Shown: positions 26,958 through 34,534 of the stretch, piece by piece
How the letters are laid out: every line of letters begins with the position of its first letter
Position numbering within the stretch: the stretch's first letter is position 1
DNA from: CAYPHY01 sp964410625
GTDB lineage: Bacteria > Chloroflexota > Anaerolineae > Promineifilales > Promineifilaceae
NCBI GenBank assembly: GCA_964410625.1
Contig: CAYPHY010000004.1
Location: 124,001 to 188,000 of the forward strand
Length of the DNA stretch: 64,000 nt
Direction: 5' to 3'
Position numbers and translations under genes: made by a program
The notes under the pieces: generated by a model
Database searches by the model: none
What the model saw: the letters and a program-made list of their open reading frames with translations, nothing else
What the model was told of the DNA's origin: nothing

Positions 26958-27548
26958 ATGAACACAATGAACAATGAGACAATGAACAAACATTTGCTCG
27001 TTCAAATGTCTGGCGTTCCTGGTTCAGGCAAAAGCACCATTGCACGCGAGATTGGTCGTCGAACAAACGCCATCGTGATTGACAACGATATCATCAGAAG
27101 TACGGCGCTTGATAACGGGCTTGAACGGCAATTAGCCGGTCGGGTTTCTTACGCGACCATGCAAGCTCTGGCCAGATCATTGCTCAGTCAAGGTTTTAGT
27201 GTGGTCTTGGACAGTCCTTGCCGCTTTCAAACATTTCTCGATACTGGAATGCAGATCGCCCAAGACATGGGAGCCTGTTATCGCTATATTGAATGTGTTA
27301 CCGAGGACTTATCTGAGATCGAACGCCGTCTACAAAACCGCAAGGCTCTACGTAGCCAGTTCACTGCTATAGATAATCTTCCGGCGATCATTGGTGACAT
27401 GGAGCAAGTTATGACCGGGGAAGAACGATTTCGCCACTGGATAGAGAATATGGCGAGGCCGACTCATGCCTATTTGCGGCTAGATACATCCAGACCTTTA
27501 GCAGAATGCCTCACCGAGGTATTTCGATTTCTTGAGGCGTGCCCATGA
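26958..27548 (+). CDS. P-loop kinase-like ATPase (AAA_33 type)
   Basis: A small cytoplasmic nucleotide-binding protein of 196 residues. It has Walker A 'GVPGSGKSTIAREIG' near residue 20, a following acidic 'VIDNDIIRSTAL' and a lid-like Arg-rich part 'IERRLQNRKALRSQF', which fits the zeta-toxin / gluconate-kinase-like AAA_33 group. It probably phosphorylates a small molecule; substrate unknown. Four ATG codons lie in the first 30 bases within an ACAATGA-type repeat, so the exact start is open (26958 to 26982). Its stop overlaps the next start as ATGA at 27545, so translation is coupled to the acyl-CoA carboxylase subunit. Confidence 0.8.
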   Translation: MNTMNNETMNKHLLVQMSGVPGSGKSTIAREIGRRTNAIVIDNDIIRSTALDNGLERQLAGRVSYATMQALARSLLSQGFSVVLDSPCRFQTFLDTGMQIAQDMGACYRYIECVTEDLSEIERRLQNRKALRSQFTAIDNLPAIIGDMEQVMTGEERFRHWIENMARPTHAYLRLDTSRPLAECLTEVFRFLEACP

Positions 27549-29164
27549 GCATTATATCCAGCCACATCCACCTCGATAGCGTTGAGTACAAGACAAATTA
27601 CGAACATAATAAATCTCTGGCCGATTTGTTGCATCAACGACAGCAAGAGGTAGCGGGAGATCGGCCGTCGCGCATCATCGAACGCGAACGAGAGCGCGGC
27701 AAGCTGCTGGTACATGAGCGCATCGAAGCGATTCTGGACGCTGATAGCCCTTTCCTGGAACTATCTCCGTTGGCCGCCTGGGAGATGTATGACGGCGAAG
27801 CACCATCGGCCGGGATCGTCACCGGCATCGGCCGCATCGCTGGTCTGGAATGTATGATCGTCGCCAACGACCCCACAGTGAAGGGGGGGACCTACTACCC
27901 GGAGACAGTGAAGAAGCACGTTCGCGCCCAAACGATAGCCGAAGATAACCATCTGCCAACTATCTACCTGGTGGACTCCGGCGGGGCGTTTTTGCATCTC
28001 CAGGCTGATGTATTCCCTGACCGCGACCACTTCGGCCGCATCTTCTATAATATCGCCCGCATGTCGGGAAAGGAAATCCCGCAAATCGCCGCAGTGTTGG
28101 GTTCTTGCACCGCCGGTGGAGCCTACATCCCGGCGATGGCCGACGAAACGATCATCGTCAAAGGCAATGGCACCATCTTTCTGGCCGGGCCGCCGTTGGT
28201 CAAGGCTGCAACGGGGGAAGAGGTGACGGCCGAAGAACTGGGCGGAGCCGACGTCCACACGCGACTCAGCGGCGTAGCCGATCACTTCGCGGAAACGGAA
28301 ACAGAAGCATTAGAACGCGTGCGCGATATTGTCGGCCAGCTCAACCGTCGCAAACCCATTTCGGTGGTTATGCAAACGCCCGAAGAACCGCTTTACCCGC
28401 CCGATGAACTCTATGGCGTCATCCCCGCCGACCCGCGCCTGACCTATGATGTACGTGAAGTGATTGCCCGCCTGGTGGATGGTTCACGCCTGAGCGAATT
28501 TAAGGCGCGTTACGGCCCGACCATCGTCTGTGGCTTTGCCCATATCCTGGGTATCCCCGTCGGCATCGTCGCTAACAACGGCCTGCTGTTCAGCGAATCG
28601 GCGTTAAAGGCCACCCACTTCATCCAGTTGTGCGGCCAACGGGGAACGCCGTTGCTCTTTTTGCAAAATATCGCCGGTTTTATGGTCGGCCGCCAATATG
28701 AAAACGGCGGCATCGCCAAAGATGGGGCGAAGATGGTGATGGCCGTCAGCAATGTCAACGTCCCGCGCATCACCCTGCTGCATGGCGTCAGTCACGGCGC
28801 GGGCAATTATGGTATGAGCGGCCGTGCCTATGATCCACGCTTCCTCTTTAGCTGGCCCAACAGCCGGATCAGCGTGATGAGTGGTGAATCGGCCGCCGAT
28901 ACCCTCTGGACGGTTGGCAAGCGTCGCGCCTTGCAGCGTATCGAGAATCCGACCGAGGGGGAGATTCGACAAGTCGAGGAGCAGTTTAAGCGGCCGATTT
29001 TAGAACAATACAACCGGGAGAGCGATCCTTATTATGCCACCGCGCGGCTGTGGGACGACGGCATCCTTGACCCGGCACAAACACGCATCGCCCTGGCCCT
29101 GGCCTTCTCGGCAACAATCAACGCCCCCCTCCCCAGCGGCCGCTATGGAACCTTCCGCATGTAG
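27545..29164 (+). CDS. Acyl-CoA carboxylase carboxyltransferase (beta) subunit, methylcrotonyl-CoA carboxylase-like
   Basis: The biotin-dependent carboxyltransferase subunit (539 residues) that moves CO2 from carboxybiotin to an acyl-CoA. 'RERGKLLVHERIEAILD' and 'GIVTGIGRIAG' open the N-terminal crotonase fold; 'SGGAFLHLQADVFPDRDHFG', 'AVLGSCTAGGAYIPAMADE' and 'IFLAGPPLVKAATGEEVTAEELGGA' match the methylcrotonyl-CoA carboxylase (MCCB) group closely; the C-terminal half has 'GFMVGRQYENGGIAKDGAKM'. An MCC would belong to leucine breakdown. The biotin carboxylase (alpha) partner is not in the window. I place the start at the ATG at 27545, overlapping the previous stop, instead of the GTG at 27539. 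A hairpin repeat separates it from fumarylacetoacetase. Confidence 0.93.
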   Translation: MSIISSHIHLDSVEYKTNYEHNKSLADLLHQRQQEVAGDRPSRIIERERERGKLLVHERIEAILDADSPFLELSPLAAWEMYDGEAPSAGIVTGIGRIAGLECMIVANDPTVKGGTYYPETVKKHVRAQTIAEDNHLPTIYLVDSGGAFLHLQADVFPDRDHFGRIFYNIARMSGKEIPQIAAVLGSCTAGGAYIPAMADETIIVKGNGTIFLAGPPLVKAATGEEVTAEELGGADVHTRLSGVADHFAETETEALERVRDIVGQLNRRKPISVVMQTPEEPLYPPDELYGVIPADPRLTYDVREVIARLVDGSRLSEFKARYGPTIVCGFAHILGIPVGIVANNGLLFSESALKATHFIQLCGQRGTPLLFLQNIAGFMVGRQYENGGIAKDGAKMVMAVSNVNVPRITLLHGVSHGAGNYGMSGRAYDPRFLFSWPNSRISVMSGESAADTLWTVGKRRALQRIENPTEGEIRQVEEQFKRPILEQYNRESDPYYATARLWDDGILDPAQTRIALALAFSATINAPLPSGRYGTFRM

Positions 29165-29167
29165 CCC

Positions 29168-29224
29168 GTAGCGACAATCCCCCGGATTGTCACGAGCCAT
29201 AACAATCCAGAGGATTGTCGCTAC
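29168..29224. repeat. Nested inverted repeat GTAGCGACAATCC
   Basis: GTAGCGACAATCC (29168-29180) is perfectly inverted at 29212-29224, and within it GGATTGT (29184-29190) pairs with ACAATCC (29202-29208). The element begins three bases after the carboxylase stop; it has no U-tract and looks like a REP-type element. Confidence 0.75.
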
Positions 29225-29257
29225 GAACCGGCATTACCAATACCCTTCTTTATAGCG

Positions 29258-30508
29258 ATGTCTCTAAAATCCTTCATCAAAGTCGCTCCTGACTCCCATT
29301 TCCCGATCCAAAACCTACCCTATGGCATCTTCAGCACGGCCGACAACACCCTGCCACGCCCCGGCGTTGCCATTGGCGACTTCATCCTCGACTTAAGCAT
29401 TTTGGAACATGAGAGATTGCTGCCAACAGCCGGTGTCTTCAACCAGCCCACCCTAAACCTGTTTATGGCGCAAGGGCGTGCTGTCTGGTCGGCCGTCCGC
29501 ACGACACTACAAGCGTTACTCGACAGTGGCACGCCCACACTACGCGACAACGATTCGCTACGCGAAAGGTGTTTGGTTCCAATGTCGGGAGCCAGCCTAC
29601 ACCTTCCGGCGCAGATCGGAGACTACACCGATTTCTACTCTTCCAAAGAACACGCCAGCAACGTCGGCCGTATGTTCCGCGACCCGCAAAAGGCCCTACT
29701 ACCCAACTGGCTCCATCTACCCGTTGCCTATCACGGCCGCGCCAGTTCCGTTGTCATCAGCGGGACGCCGATTCGTCGGCCGACAGGCCAAATCAAGCCC
29801 GCCAATACCGATACACCCACTTTTACCGCCAGCCAGGAGCTTGATTTTGAATTAGAAGTCGGCGTTTTTATCGGGCCGGGCAATGAATTGGGCGAACCAA
29901 TCACAATAGAGAATGCCCTTGACCATGTGTTTGGCCTGGTGCTGGTCAACGATTGGAGTGCCCGTGACATCCAGCGTTGGGAATACCAACCGCTTGGCCC
30001 CTTTCTCGCCAAGAGCCTGGGGACCTCTATCTCCCCCTGGATCGTCCCCTTAGCGGCTTTGGAACCTTTCCGCACGGTCGCGCCACCCCAAGTTCCTCCA
30101 CCCTTGCCCTATCTGCAAGCCTCTGAACAGTGGACATACGACATCCACCTGGAAGCCCGGCTGCAACCCTCCCAGGCGGCCGCCGCAACGACCATCACCC
30201 GCACCAACTTCCGCTATCTCTATTGGGCCATCGCCCAACAAATCGCCCACCACACCAGCAACGGCTGTAATCTACGCCCCGGCGATCTGCTGGCTTCGGG
30301 GACAATCAGTGGCCCAACGGCCGATTCCTATGGCTCCTTACTCGAACTATGCTGGAAAGGGGAACGGCCGCTCACCCTCCCCTCCGGCGAAACTCGCACC
30401 TTCCTCGAAGACGGCGACACCTTAACCCTCACCGGCTGGTGCCAGGGCAACAACTACCGCGTCGGCTTCGGCGAGGTGATGGGGGAGGTAGTGGGGAGTG
30501 GAGAGTGA
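29258..30508 (+). CDS. fahA: Fumarylacetoacetase
   Basis: The last enzyme of tyrosine/phenylalanine (homogentisate) breakdown, splitting fumarylacetoacetate into fumarate and acetoacetate. At 416 residues it matches the normal size. The N-terminal SH3-like domain ('NLPYGIFSTAD') precedes the metal-binding catalytic part: 'DYTDFYSSKEHASNVGRMFR' region supplies the Asp and His, 'ELDFELEVGVFIG' the two Glu ligands, and 'GLVLVNDWSARDIQRWEYQPLGPF' the last Asp. 'LLASGTISGP' is also typical. The final residues (VVGSGE) are encoded by a heptad repeat and are probably not native. No other homogentisate-pathway gene is in view, but the carboxylase next door also suggests amino-acid catabolism. Confidence 0.96.
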   Translation: MSLKSFIKVAPDSHFPIQNLPYGIFSTADNTLPRPGVAIGDFILDLSILEHERLLPTAGVFNQPTLNLFMAQGRAVWSAVRTTLQALLDSGTPTLRDNDSLRERCLVPMSGASLHLPAQIGDYTDFYSSKEHASNVGRMFRDPQKALLPNWLHLPVAYHGRASSVVISGTPIRRPTGQIKPANTDTPTFTASQELDFELEVGVFIGPGNELGEPITIENALDHVFGLVLVNDWSARDIQRWEYQPLGPFLAKSLGTSISPWIVPLAALEPFRTVAPPQVPPPLPYLQASEQWTYDIHLEARLQPSQAAAATTITRTNFRYLYWAIAQQIAHHTSNGCNLRPGDLLASGTISGPTADSYGSLLELCWKGERPLTLPSGETRTFLEDGDTLTLTGWCQGNNYRVGFGEVMGEVVGSGE

Positions 30509-30602
30509 GGAGTGGGGAGATTTCATGCGTAATAACCAATACACCAATCTCCAATCTCCAATCTCTTAGTCTCTCAGTCTCTCAGTCTCCCCCACCCTAT
30601 CA
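30490..30602. repeat. Heptad arrays AGTGGGG and CCAATCT at the fahA 3' end
   Basis: AGTGGGG-AGTGGAG-AGTGAGG-AGTGGGG starts inside fahA at 30490 and supplies its stop codon. After 20 bases a second type follows (CCAATCT three times, then CTCAGTCT-like octads). The gap from 30509 to 30783 also holds the TACTGCC array at 30735; between these arrays I see nothing else. Confidence 0.75.
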
Positions 30603-30734
30603 AAAGTTATACCTTCCGCTCCGCCGGTTGACAGGTTTTTGAACTATCCGGCGTCCATTGCGCCTGTCCATCCGAATGTTCTATTCTGTTTGTCAAGCAA
30701 GTAAATTCGCTGTATCGAATGAGTGGCAACTTGC

Positions 30735-30765
30735 CTACTGCCCACTGTCTACTGCTTACACCTTT
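30735..30765. repeat. Heptad array TACTGCC-CACTGTC-TACTGCT
   Basis: Consecutive 7-base units TACTGCC, CACTGTC, TACTGCT and TACACCT lie before the ribosome-binding site of the membrane protein. The same heptad class is found inside tupA (31831) and near 58153. Confidence 0.75.
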
Positions 30766-30783
30766 GACAAAGGAGCATATGTA

Positions 30784-31617
30784 ATGGAACGCGATGATCG
30801 TTTGCTGCGATTGACCATCTTCACCTTTGCCCCGCTGGCGATACTCTCGGCCGTCTTTGGCCCCTTACTATTCCTCCTGCCTACTCAAACGGATAAAACC
30901 TTCTCCTGGACAATCACCCCGCCGATGAGCGCGGTATTCATCGGTGCGGGCTACATCTCCGGCGCAATCGCCATCTATACGCTGCTGCGACAAGGGCGAT
31001 GGCATCCAATGCGGCCGTTCTCCCTCGGTGGTTGGGGCTTCATCCTCGCCGCCTTTGGGGCAACGCTGCTCCATTGGGACCGCTTCCATCACGGCACGCT
31101 CTTCTTCTATGTCTGGTTTATTGTCTATGCTGCCGGCCCCTTCCTCGTCCCCATTGCCTTCTGGTTCAACGAGAAGCGCAACCGGCCGCCAACATCTACA
31201 GAGCCTCTTCTTCCTCGGCCGCTACGCCTCGGCTTGATTATTGGCGGCGTCATCTTCACCATCATTGGTATTATCCTCTTTATCAACCCCTCTCTATTTA
31301 TCCCCTATTGGCCGTGGGAGCTGACGCCGCTGATCGGCCGCATCATCGCCGGATGGATCTTCCTCCCCAGCCTCGGCGCGGCGGCGGCGATCTTTGAACC
31401 ACGCTACACCGCTTACCGGCCGCTGATCCAACTCAGTACCATTTGGGCGGCATTGGTGCTGGTTGGCTCGCTGCTGCACCTCGATGAGTTTGACTTCGGC
31501 CGTCCCATCTCCTGGCTGTGGTTTCTTTATCTGATCGCCATTATCCCCCTGATGTTGTTTATCTATCGTCGCTACGAAAACCAAACGCCATTTGAGCGTC
31601 TTGAACCCGCCTCTTAA
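30784..31617 (+). CDS. Hypothetical polytopic membrane protein, 277 residues
   Basis: An integral membrane protein with about eight hydrophobic segments, for example 'IFTFAPLAILSAVFGPLLFL', 'SAVFIGAGYISGAIAIYTLL' and 'LGLIIGGVIFTIIGIILFI'. The loops are short and contain few charged residues; the tail is 'IYRRYENQTPFERLEP'. I know no function for it. AAAGGAG lies shortly before the ATG at 30784, which fixes the start; the upstream in-frame extension crosses a heptad array and is not coding. It is followed by a strong intrinsic terminator and is probably a single-gene unit. Confidence 0.75.
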   Translation: MERDDRLLRLTIFTFAPLAILSAVFGPLLFLLPTQTDKTFSWTITPPMSAVFIGAGYISGAIAIYTLLRQGRWHPMRPFSLGGWGFILAAFGATLLHWDRFHHGTLFFYVWFIVYAAGPFLVPIAFWFNEKRNRPPTSTEPLLPRPLRLGLIIGGVIFTIIGIILFINPSLFIPYWPWELTPLIGRIIAGWIFLPSLGAAAAIFEPRYTAYRPLIQLSTIWAALVLVGSLLHLDEFDFGRPISWLWFLYLIAIIPLMLFIYRRYENQTPFERLEPAS

Positions 31618-31643
31618 TCTAGCTTTTCCTCCTCCTCCTCAAT

Positions 31644-31690
31644 AAGACGATGATCGCCCTTTAGGACGATCATCGTCTTGCCGTTTTTTT
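31644..31690 (+). terminator. Rho-independent terminator after the membrane protein gene
   Basis: A perfect 13-base stem (AAGACGATGATCG at 31644-31656 with 31667-31679) with a 10-base loop is followed after four bases by seven T. It separates the membrane protein gene from the tup operon. Confidence 0.9.
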
Positions 31691-31711
31691 CTCCCTCTGC
31701 TAGACTCCCCA

Positions 31712-31736
31712 TCGTTATGATGGTTTATCATAACGA
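31712..31736. promoter_or_regulatory. ModE-like palindrome upstream of tupA
   Basis: TCGTTATGAT-GGTTT-ATCATAACGA is a perfect 10-base inverted repeat. Its outer parts CGTTAT and ATAACG match the ends of ModE oxyanion-responsive operators. It lies just downstream of a weak promoter-like pair (TTGCCG at 31679, TAGACT at 31701), where a bound repressor would block transcription. No ModE gene is in the window. Confidence 0.6.
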
Positions 31737-31765
31737 CGGAACCTTTGTTTAGCAATGGAGAGAAG

Positions 31766-32674
31766 ATGCCTACGTCAAAATCAACCCAATCACCCCCAAA
31801 ACGCTTACGAATCCCCCTCTACTCACGGGCAACTATCTACTGCCTACTACTCACTGCTTTCTGTCTACTGCTCACCGCCTGTGGCCCTGGCGAACCGGAA
31901 GTCCTCCGCCTGGCGACAACGACCAGCACGGCCGACTCCGGCCTGCTCGACGCCATCCTCCCCGATTTTGAGGAAGCCCACAACGCCCGTGTGGATGTGG
32001 TGGCGGTAGGAACGGGCCAGGCCATTGAACTGGGCGAAGCAGGCGACGCCGATGTGATCCTCGTCCACGCCCGTGCCCGTGAAGATGCATTTGTCGCTGA
32101 AGGTCACGGCCTGAACCGGGCCGATGTGATGTACAACGATTTCATCGTCGTTGGCCCGGCCGATGATCCCGCCGGGGTTACCGGGACCGCGCTGGCGGCC
32201 GATGCGCTGGCCGAAATCGCCGCTTCGGGGGCAACCTTCGCCTCGCGAGGCGACGACAGTGGCACGCATACCAAAGAGATGAGCCTATGGGAAGGGTCTG
32301 GAGATGTGCCTGATCCAACGGCCGACGCCTGGTACCAATCGCTTGGGCAAGGCATGGGCGAAACGTTGCTCTTCGCCGACGAATCCGGGGCCTATACCCT
32401 CACTGATCGGGGGACCTACCTCTCGATGAAGGGTGAAGGCAACCTGCCTAACCTGGAAATCATTGTCGGTGGTCAATCCATCGCCGACAACGCCGATCCC
32501 GCTCTCCTCAATCCCTACGGTGTCATCCCGGTCAACCCCGATAAGGGCGACATCAATGAGGAGTTGGCGCAAGCATTTGTCGAGTGGATTACATCGGCCG
32601 AGATCCAGGAGCAAATCGGTGAATTTGGCACCGATCAGTTCGGCCAACCCCTCTTCTATCCCGACGCGCAATAA
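31766..32674 (+). CDS. tupA: Tungstate ABC transporter substrate-binding lipoprotein
   Basis: The extracytoplasmic tungstate-binding protein of a TupABC importer (302 residues). After a lipoprotein signal peptide ending 'LLLTAC-G' the mature part starts with the family pattern 'LRLATTTSTADSGLLDAILP', where the Thr/Ser residues bind the oxyanion. 'FVVGPADDP', 'SRGDDSGTHTKE' and 'YTLTDRGTYLSM' follow, all typical of TupA rather than ModA. The ATG at 31766 with GGAGAGA before it is the likely start. The hydrophobic core of the signal peptide is a 7-residue repeat (YCLLLTA, FCLLLTA) encoded by a heptad DNA array. It is the first gene of the tup operon, behind a ModE-like palindrome. Confidence 0.93.
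   Translation: MPTSKSTQSPPKRLRIPLYSRATIYCLLLTAFCLLLTACGPGEPEVLRLATTTSTADSGLLDAILPDFEEAHNARVDVVAVGTGQAIELGEAGDADVILVHARAREDAFVAEGHGLNRADVMYNDFIVVGPADDPAGVTGTALAADALAEIAASGATFASRGDDSGTHTKEMSLWEGSGDVPDPTADAWYQSLGQGMGETLLFADESGAYTLTDRGTYLSMKGEGNLPNLEIIVGGQSIADNADPALLNPYGVIPVNPDKGDINEELAQAFVEWITSAEIQEQIGEFGTDQFGQPLFYPDAQ
31831..31879. repeat. Heptad array inside the tupA signal-peptide region
   Basis: Seven consecutive 7-base units, AACTATC-TACTGCC, TACTACT-CACTGCT, TTCTGTC-TACTGCT and CACCGCC, encode the signal-peptide core and lipobox of TupA. They match the intergenic array at 30735. Confidence 0.85.
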
Positions 32675-32680
32675 CAGATA

Positions 32681-32708
32681 TAGAAACCGGGTTTCGACCC
32701 GGTTTCTG
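32681..32708 (+). repeat. UUCG-loop AGAAACC hairpin between tupA and tupB
   Basis: AGAAACCGGGT (32682-32692) pairs with 32697-32707 around a TTCG tetraloop, which makes an exceptionally stable RNA hairpin. It begins seven bases after the tupA stop and ends eight bases before the tupB ATG. There is no U-tract. It may protect the tupA message or limit tupB translation. Confidence 0.85.
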
Positions 32709-32715
32709 AAGATCT

Positions 32716-33414
32716 ATGGAAACACTCCTCGACGCCTTCCGCGACGCCATTCGCCTGTTGCTCGACTTCGACCCGGCCCTGCGCCAGGTATTGCAAACCA
32801 CGCTGCTGGTCACCGGCGGAGCGTTGTTACTGTCGATGCTGATCGGTCTGCCGATTGGCGTTGGACTAGGGCTACGGCCGCGCGTCCCCGCCGCCCCCGT
32901 CCTCATGCCCCTCATCTATACCGGGATGGGATTGCCACCGGTCGTGGTCGGTTTGTTTGTCTATTTGCTGTTATCAAACCGGGGTATTTTCGGATCGCTT
33001 GACTGGCTCTTTACCACCAGGGCGATGATCGTTGCCCAAACCATCATCGCCCTCCCCCTGGTCATTGGTCTAACGCTGGTTGCTGTCCAAGGCGTAGACA
33101 ACCACATTCGTTTGCAAGTCCGTTCGCTGGGAGCCGACGGCCGCCAACTGGCCTGGACGGTGATCAGCGAAGCACGGCTGGGGGTGCTGGCGGCCATCGT
33201 CGCCGCCTTTGGCAGTATCATCTCCGAAGTCGGCGCGGTGATGCTGGTGGGTGGCAACATCGAGAGTCAGACCCGCGTCCTGACCACCGCCATCGTCTTG
33301 GAAACACGCAAAGGCAACTTTGCCCTGGCAATGGCCCTGGGCATCATCCTCCTGACCCTGGCTTTCATCGCCAACCTGCTGCTCTACTACTGGCAACAAG
33401 GACGGCCGCGGTGA
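32716..33414 (+). CDS. tupB: Tungstate ABC transporter permease
   Basis: The membrane channel subunit of the tungstate importer (232 residues), with about five to six helices such as 'LLVTGGALLLSMLIGLPIG' and 'MIVAQTIIALPLVIGLTLV'. The cytoplasmic coupling loop carries the EAA-like motif around 'SEARLGVLAAIVAAFGSIISEVGAVMLVGGNI', which contacts TupC. The N-terminal 'LRQVLQTTLLVTG' is characteristic of TupB. The ATG lies eight bases after the UUCG hairpin, leaving little room for a ribosome-binding site (GAAGA only), so translation may be weak or regulated. It is the middle gene of tupABC. Confidence 0.92.
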   Translation: METLLDAFRDAIRLLLDFDPALRQVLQTTLLVTGGALLLSMLIGLPIGVGLGLRPRVPAAPVLMPLIYTGMGLPPVVVGLFVYLLLSNRGIFGSLDWLFTTRAMIVAQTIIALPLVIGLTLVAVQGVDNHIRLQVRSLGADGRQLAWTVISEARLGVLAAIVAAFGSIISEVGAVMLVGGNIESQTRVLTTAIVLETRKGNFALAMALGIILLTLAFIANLLLYYWQQGRPR

Positions 33415-33469
33415 GAGAAGTGTGTATGAGTGTATTGATGTATTAGCCTATTTACCACCTTTACCAATA

Positions 33470-33506
33470 GACCAATACACCATTACACCAATATACCAAT
33501 ACAGTT
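33470..33506. repeat. Octad array CCAATACA
   Basis: Degenerate 8-base units CCAATAGA, CCAATACA, CCATTACA, CCAATATA and CCAATACA fill the gap between tupB and tupC. They would be translated only if tupC began at the upstream GTG, which I therefore reject. Confidence 0.75.
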
Positions 33507-33514
33507 ATATTTTA

Positions 33515-34240
33515 ATGAGCCAGACACTTTATAGCCTTGAAAACATTCAACAACGCTACAACGGCCGCACAGTCCTCGACCTGGAACAACTCACCATCCA
33601 TCGCGGGGAAGTCCTGGCGCTGGTGGGGCCAAGTGGGGCGGGGAAAAGCACACTCCTTCGCCTGCTCAACTTTTTGGAAGCGCCAAGCAGCGGCCGTCTT
33701 CGCTTTGAGGGGCTTGATATAAACGGACAAGTTCCATTGGCTATACGAAGGAAGATAACGACCGTCTTTCAACGGCCGAACCTCCTTCGCCGCACCGTCG
33801 CCGCTAACTTGCAATTTGGCCCAAAACTGCGCGGCGACAAACTAAGCGACGAAGATGTCCACGCCTGGTTAGCGCGTGTCAATCTCCACACACTCGCCCG
33901 GCAACCGGCCACCACCCTCTCTGCCGGAGAAGCACAGCGTCTGGCCCTCGTCCGCGCCCTGGCTATCCGGCCGCAAATTCTACTCCTGGACGAACCGACC
34001 GCCAATCTCGACCCCTACAATGTGGGAGTGATCGAGAATATCATCCGCGAAGAAAACAAGGAACGGGGAACCACCGTTGTCCTGGTTACTCATCACGTTT
34101 TTCAAGCCCGCCGCCTGGCGCATCGGGTGGCCTTTCTGCTCAACGGCCGTCTCATCGAAGTCGCCCCCACGACCACCTTCTTCGAGCAAGCGGCCGACCC
34201 GCGCACGGCCGCGTTTCTCAGCGGCGAGTTGGTTTATTAA
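33515..34240 (+). CDS. tupC: Tungstate ABC transporter ATP-binding protein
   Basis: The ATPase that drives tungstate import, 241 residues. Walker A is 'LVGPSGAGKSTLLRL' near residue 35, the Q-loop lies in 'VFQRPNLLRRTV', the signature is 'LSAGEAQRLALVRAL' and Walker B is 'ILLLDEPTANLDP', with the switch His in 'VLVTHHVFQARRLA'. The short C-terminus lacks the TOBE domain found in ModC, as is usual for TupC. The ATG at 33515 follows an octad repeat; a GTG at 33422 would add 31 repeat-encoded residues and is unlikely. It is the last gene of the operon and is followed by a repeat-derived terminator. Confidence 0.93.
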   Translation: MSQTLYSLENIQQRYNGRTVLDLEQLTIHRGEVLALVGPSGAGKSTLLRLLNFLEAPSSGRLRFEGLDINGQVPLAIRRKITTVFQRPNLLRRTVAANLQFGPKLRGDKLSDEDVHAWLARVNLHTLARQPATTLSAGEAQRLALVRALAIRPQILLLDEPTANLDPYNVGVIENIIREENKERGTTVVLVTHHVFQARRLAHRVAFLLNGRLIEVAPTTTFFEQAADPRTAAFLSGELVY

Positions 34241-34250
34241 GAACCTATCC

Positions 34251-34314
34251 AACGCAGAGGCTTTTCCCTTTATTATCTCTGCGTCTCTGCCCCTCTGCGC
34301 CTCTGCGTTTTTTA
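34251..34314 (+). terminator. Terminator built from a CTCTGCG repeat array
   Basis: AACGCAGAGG (34251-34260) pairs with CCTCTGCGTT (34300-34309), followed by T6. The right arm is the end of an octad array (CTCTGCGT, CTCTGCCC, CTCTGCGC, CTCTGCGT). The array thus supplies an intrinsic terminator for tupABC. The remaining gap to 34534 holds nothing else that I recognise. Confidence 0.8.
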
Positions 34315-34534
34315 ACAATTCCCATGCTTAGATCGATTGCGAATGCGTCATCGTCTAAACCGGCCAACTACGAGTCCTACCCCAGTTCTTAAGCATCGTT
34401 GGAAGCCAGGATAGGTAAACTCAGCCGAGAGAGCGATCTGTCGGCAATAATTACGATTTACGATCCATTTACGCTCGGTAGGTACACTGCACCATACAAA
34501 AGCTATATCAACTTGCTCACAAAGGAGAACACCA

